Both the position numbers and the translations under genes were made by a program. Positions 5,794 through 6,299 of a stretch of DNA of 6,299 bases are shown here, in pieces. The notes under the pieces were generated by a model, which saw only the letters and a program-made list of their open reading frames with translations, had not been told where the DNA came from and did not search any database. Position 1 is the stretch's first letter, and each line of letters opens with the position of its first letter. The stretch is taken from assembly GCA_021107195.1 (NCBI GenBank), contig JAIOTF010000259.1, positions 1-6,299 on the forward strand, read 5' to 3'. This DNA comes from Anaerolineaceae bacterium (GTDB lineage: Bacteria > Chloroflexota > Anaerolineae > Anaerolineales > Anaerolineaceae).

Positions 5794-5997
5794 ATGGAAT
5801 GCAAAAAAGAACGCAATCTGGTCAACTGCAATTGCAGCTACAGCCCTTGCTCCCGAAAAGGCGTATGCTGCGATTGTATTCAATATCACCTGCATATCCG
5901 GGAACTGCCCGCCTGCTGCTTCCCCGATTCTGCGGAACGCACCTATGACCGCTCGTTTGAGCATTTTGCCAGGCTGGTGACGGGCGGGCAGGTATAG
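5794..5997 (+). CDS. Small nine-cysteine DUF6485-like protein
   Basis: A 67-residue protein with nine cysteines (3, 12, 14, 19, 25, 26, 28, 41, 42) in the pattern MECKKERNLVNCNCSYSPCS, GVCCDCIQYH and ELPACCFP, closing with TYDRSFEHF. I recognise this as the DUF6485 type, a small family of unknown function found mainly in anaerobes (from memory). CxC, CCxC and the nearby His32/His34 strongly suggest a metal site (Zn or Fe-S), but no function is established. AAGGA lies eight bases before the ATG. The gene follows the GntR gene by 57 bp on the same strand, so it probably shares the operon, though the gap could hold its own signal. Next to a cysteine-degrading, sulfide-releasing enzyme, a role in metal, thiol or sulfide handling is attractive but only inferred. 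No signal peptide or membrane segment is present. Confidence 0.8.
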   Translation: MECKKERNLVNCNCSYSPCSRKGVCCDCIQYHLHIRELPACCFPDSAERTYDRSFEHFARLVTGGQV

Positions 5998-6023
5998 CGC
6001 CTCTACCCTCCCGCAGCAAGGCC

Positions 6024-6051
6024 TATTGAGGTTCGCATTAATAAGTTAACA
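6024..6051 (+). repeat. Dispersed 28-bp repeat, copy 2
   Basis: This copy runs from TATTGAGGTTC to AGTTAACA and matches the segment at 2005-2032 at 23 of 28 positions, same orientation. Similarity may continue weakly for about a dozen bases (CATC...GCGG in both). Both copies sit shortly after the stop codon of a plus-strand gene. Confidence 0.55.
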
Positions 6052-6089
6052 CTTTCATCTGCGGATAAAAAGAACCCTCATCTTCATAA

Positions 6090-6153
6090 GGGCGAACATT
6101 GTCCAACGTTTTTATTGGATGACGTCCAACAAAGCATTGGATACTATTCGCCC
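6090..6153. repeat. Long imperfect hairpin built from GTCCAAC/TTGGAT units
   Basis: The 64-nt element folds end to end. GGGCGAA (6090-6096) pairs with TTCGCCC (6147-6153). 6100-6106 pairs with 6137-6143, 6108-6112 pairs with 6131-6135, and TTGGAT (6115-6120) pairs with GTCCAA (6124-6129) around a GAC loop. This gives about 26 pairs with three G-U wobbles and small internal loops. It also reads as two tandem units, GTCCAAC-N7-TTGGAT and GTCCAAC-N6-TTGGAT, offset by 22-23 bp. It may be a REP/MITE-like mobile hairpin or a structured RNA 3' end. It is followed by only four T (6162-6165). Confidence 0.6.
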
Positions 6154-6210
6154 AGGCGGCATTTTAGGTATCACGGTAGTTAACCGTGGAGTCTTGCTTA
6201 ATCTTCAAAT

Positions 6211-6276
6211 AAACCACGTATTCCCGCTAATCCTGGCGGAATTAACGTAGATTGGCGGTTAAAAATCAAACCACGT
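6211..6276. repeat. Short direct and inverted repeats in the tail
   Basis: AAACCACGT occurs at 6211-6219 and 6268-6276. Between them TGGCGG occurs twice (6234-6239 and 6253-6258) in a poor ~19-bp tandem, and TTCCCGCTAAT (6221-6231) is a near inverted match to ATTGGCGGTTAA (6251-6262). Just upstream CACGGT/ACCGTG forms a 6-bp hairpin at 6172-6188. The pattern resembles decayed dispersed non-coding repeats. Confidence 0.4.
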
Positions 6277-6299
6277 TTAAGTACCGTCCTACCGCATGC

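Larger units (their letters stand above)
5998..6299. other. Non-coding, repeat-rich tail
   Basis: About 300 bp after the last gene carry no supported open frame on either strand. They contain a copy of the 28-bp dispersed repeat, a long imperfect hairpin, and several short direct and inverted repeats. No classical GC stem plus U-run terminator is visible directly after the operon, so the long hairpin at 6090-6153 may act as its 3' end. Confidence 0.6.

Noticed and set aside
6211..6276. Start of a CRISPR array (AAACCACGT repeated)
   Set aside because: Only nine bases repeat, just twice, with repeats inside the supposed spacer; no 25-35-bp repeat and no cas genes nearby.

Overview
The window looks like chromosomal DNA of an anaerobic, non-cultured-type Chloroflexota bacterium (class Anaerolineae is my best guess). 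The main clue is the lipoprotein at 2183-3199. It joins a lipobox signal, a Thr/Pro-rich linker, an NBR1-type Ig-like domain and a 'PTPVPTNTP' linker, an architecture I associate with Anaerolineae. An oxygen-labile Fe-S cysteine desulfidase family enzyme and a DUF6485-type Cys-rich protein fit an anaerobe. The taxonomy is an inference from protein style, not a computed placement.

Left part (1-2182): the 3' end of a secreted-looking beta-rich protein runs in from the left edge. It converges on a polytopic membrane protein of unknown function on the minus strand, and one strong hairpin serves as a shared terminator between them. The membrane gene is divergent from a small single-domain cupin. 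Overlapping -10-like boxes on both strands lie between these two genes. The cupin then converges on the minus-strand lipoprotein gene, with a textbook minus-strand terminator (GC stem plus seven U) and one copy of a dispersed 28-bp repeat in the gap.

Middle (3200-3724): about 525 bp without a convincing gene. It holds the lipoprotein promoter, a degenerate pyrimidine/purine-rich inverted repeat, an orphan plus-strand terminator-like hairpin, and an AT-rich nested palindrome (3637-3664) immediately upstream of a TATAAT box. The palindrome looks like the operator of the next operon.

Right part (3725-5997): a tight plus-strand gene set made of an L-cysteine desulfidase family enzyme (Fe-S cluster cysteines visible), a GntR/FCD transcription factor, and a 67-residue nine-cysteine DUF6485-like protein. 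My reading is a locally regulated cysteine-degradation/sulfide-releasing unit. The regulator probably controls its own operon through the palindrome, perhaps sensing cysteine or a related compound. No transporter gene is visible in the window.

Tail (5998-6299): non-coding and repeat-rich. It contains the second copy of the 28-bp repeat, a long imperfect hairpin of about 26 pairs at 6090-6153, and short direct and inverted repeats up to the edge. The most interesting signals are the operator plus the desulfidase-GntR-DUF6485 cassette, and the structured repeats of the tail.
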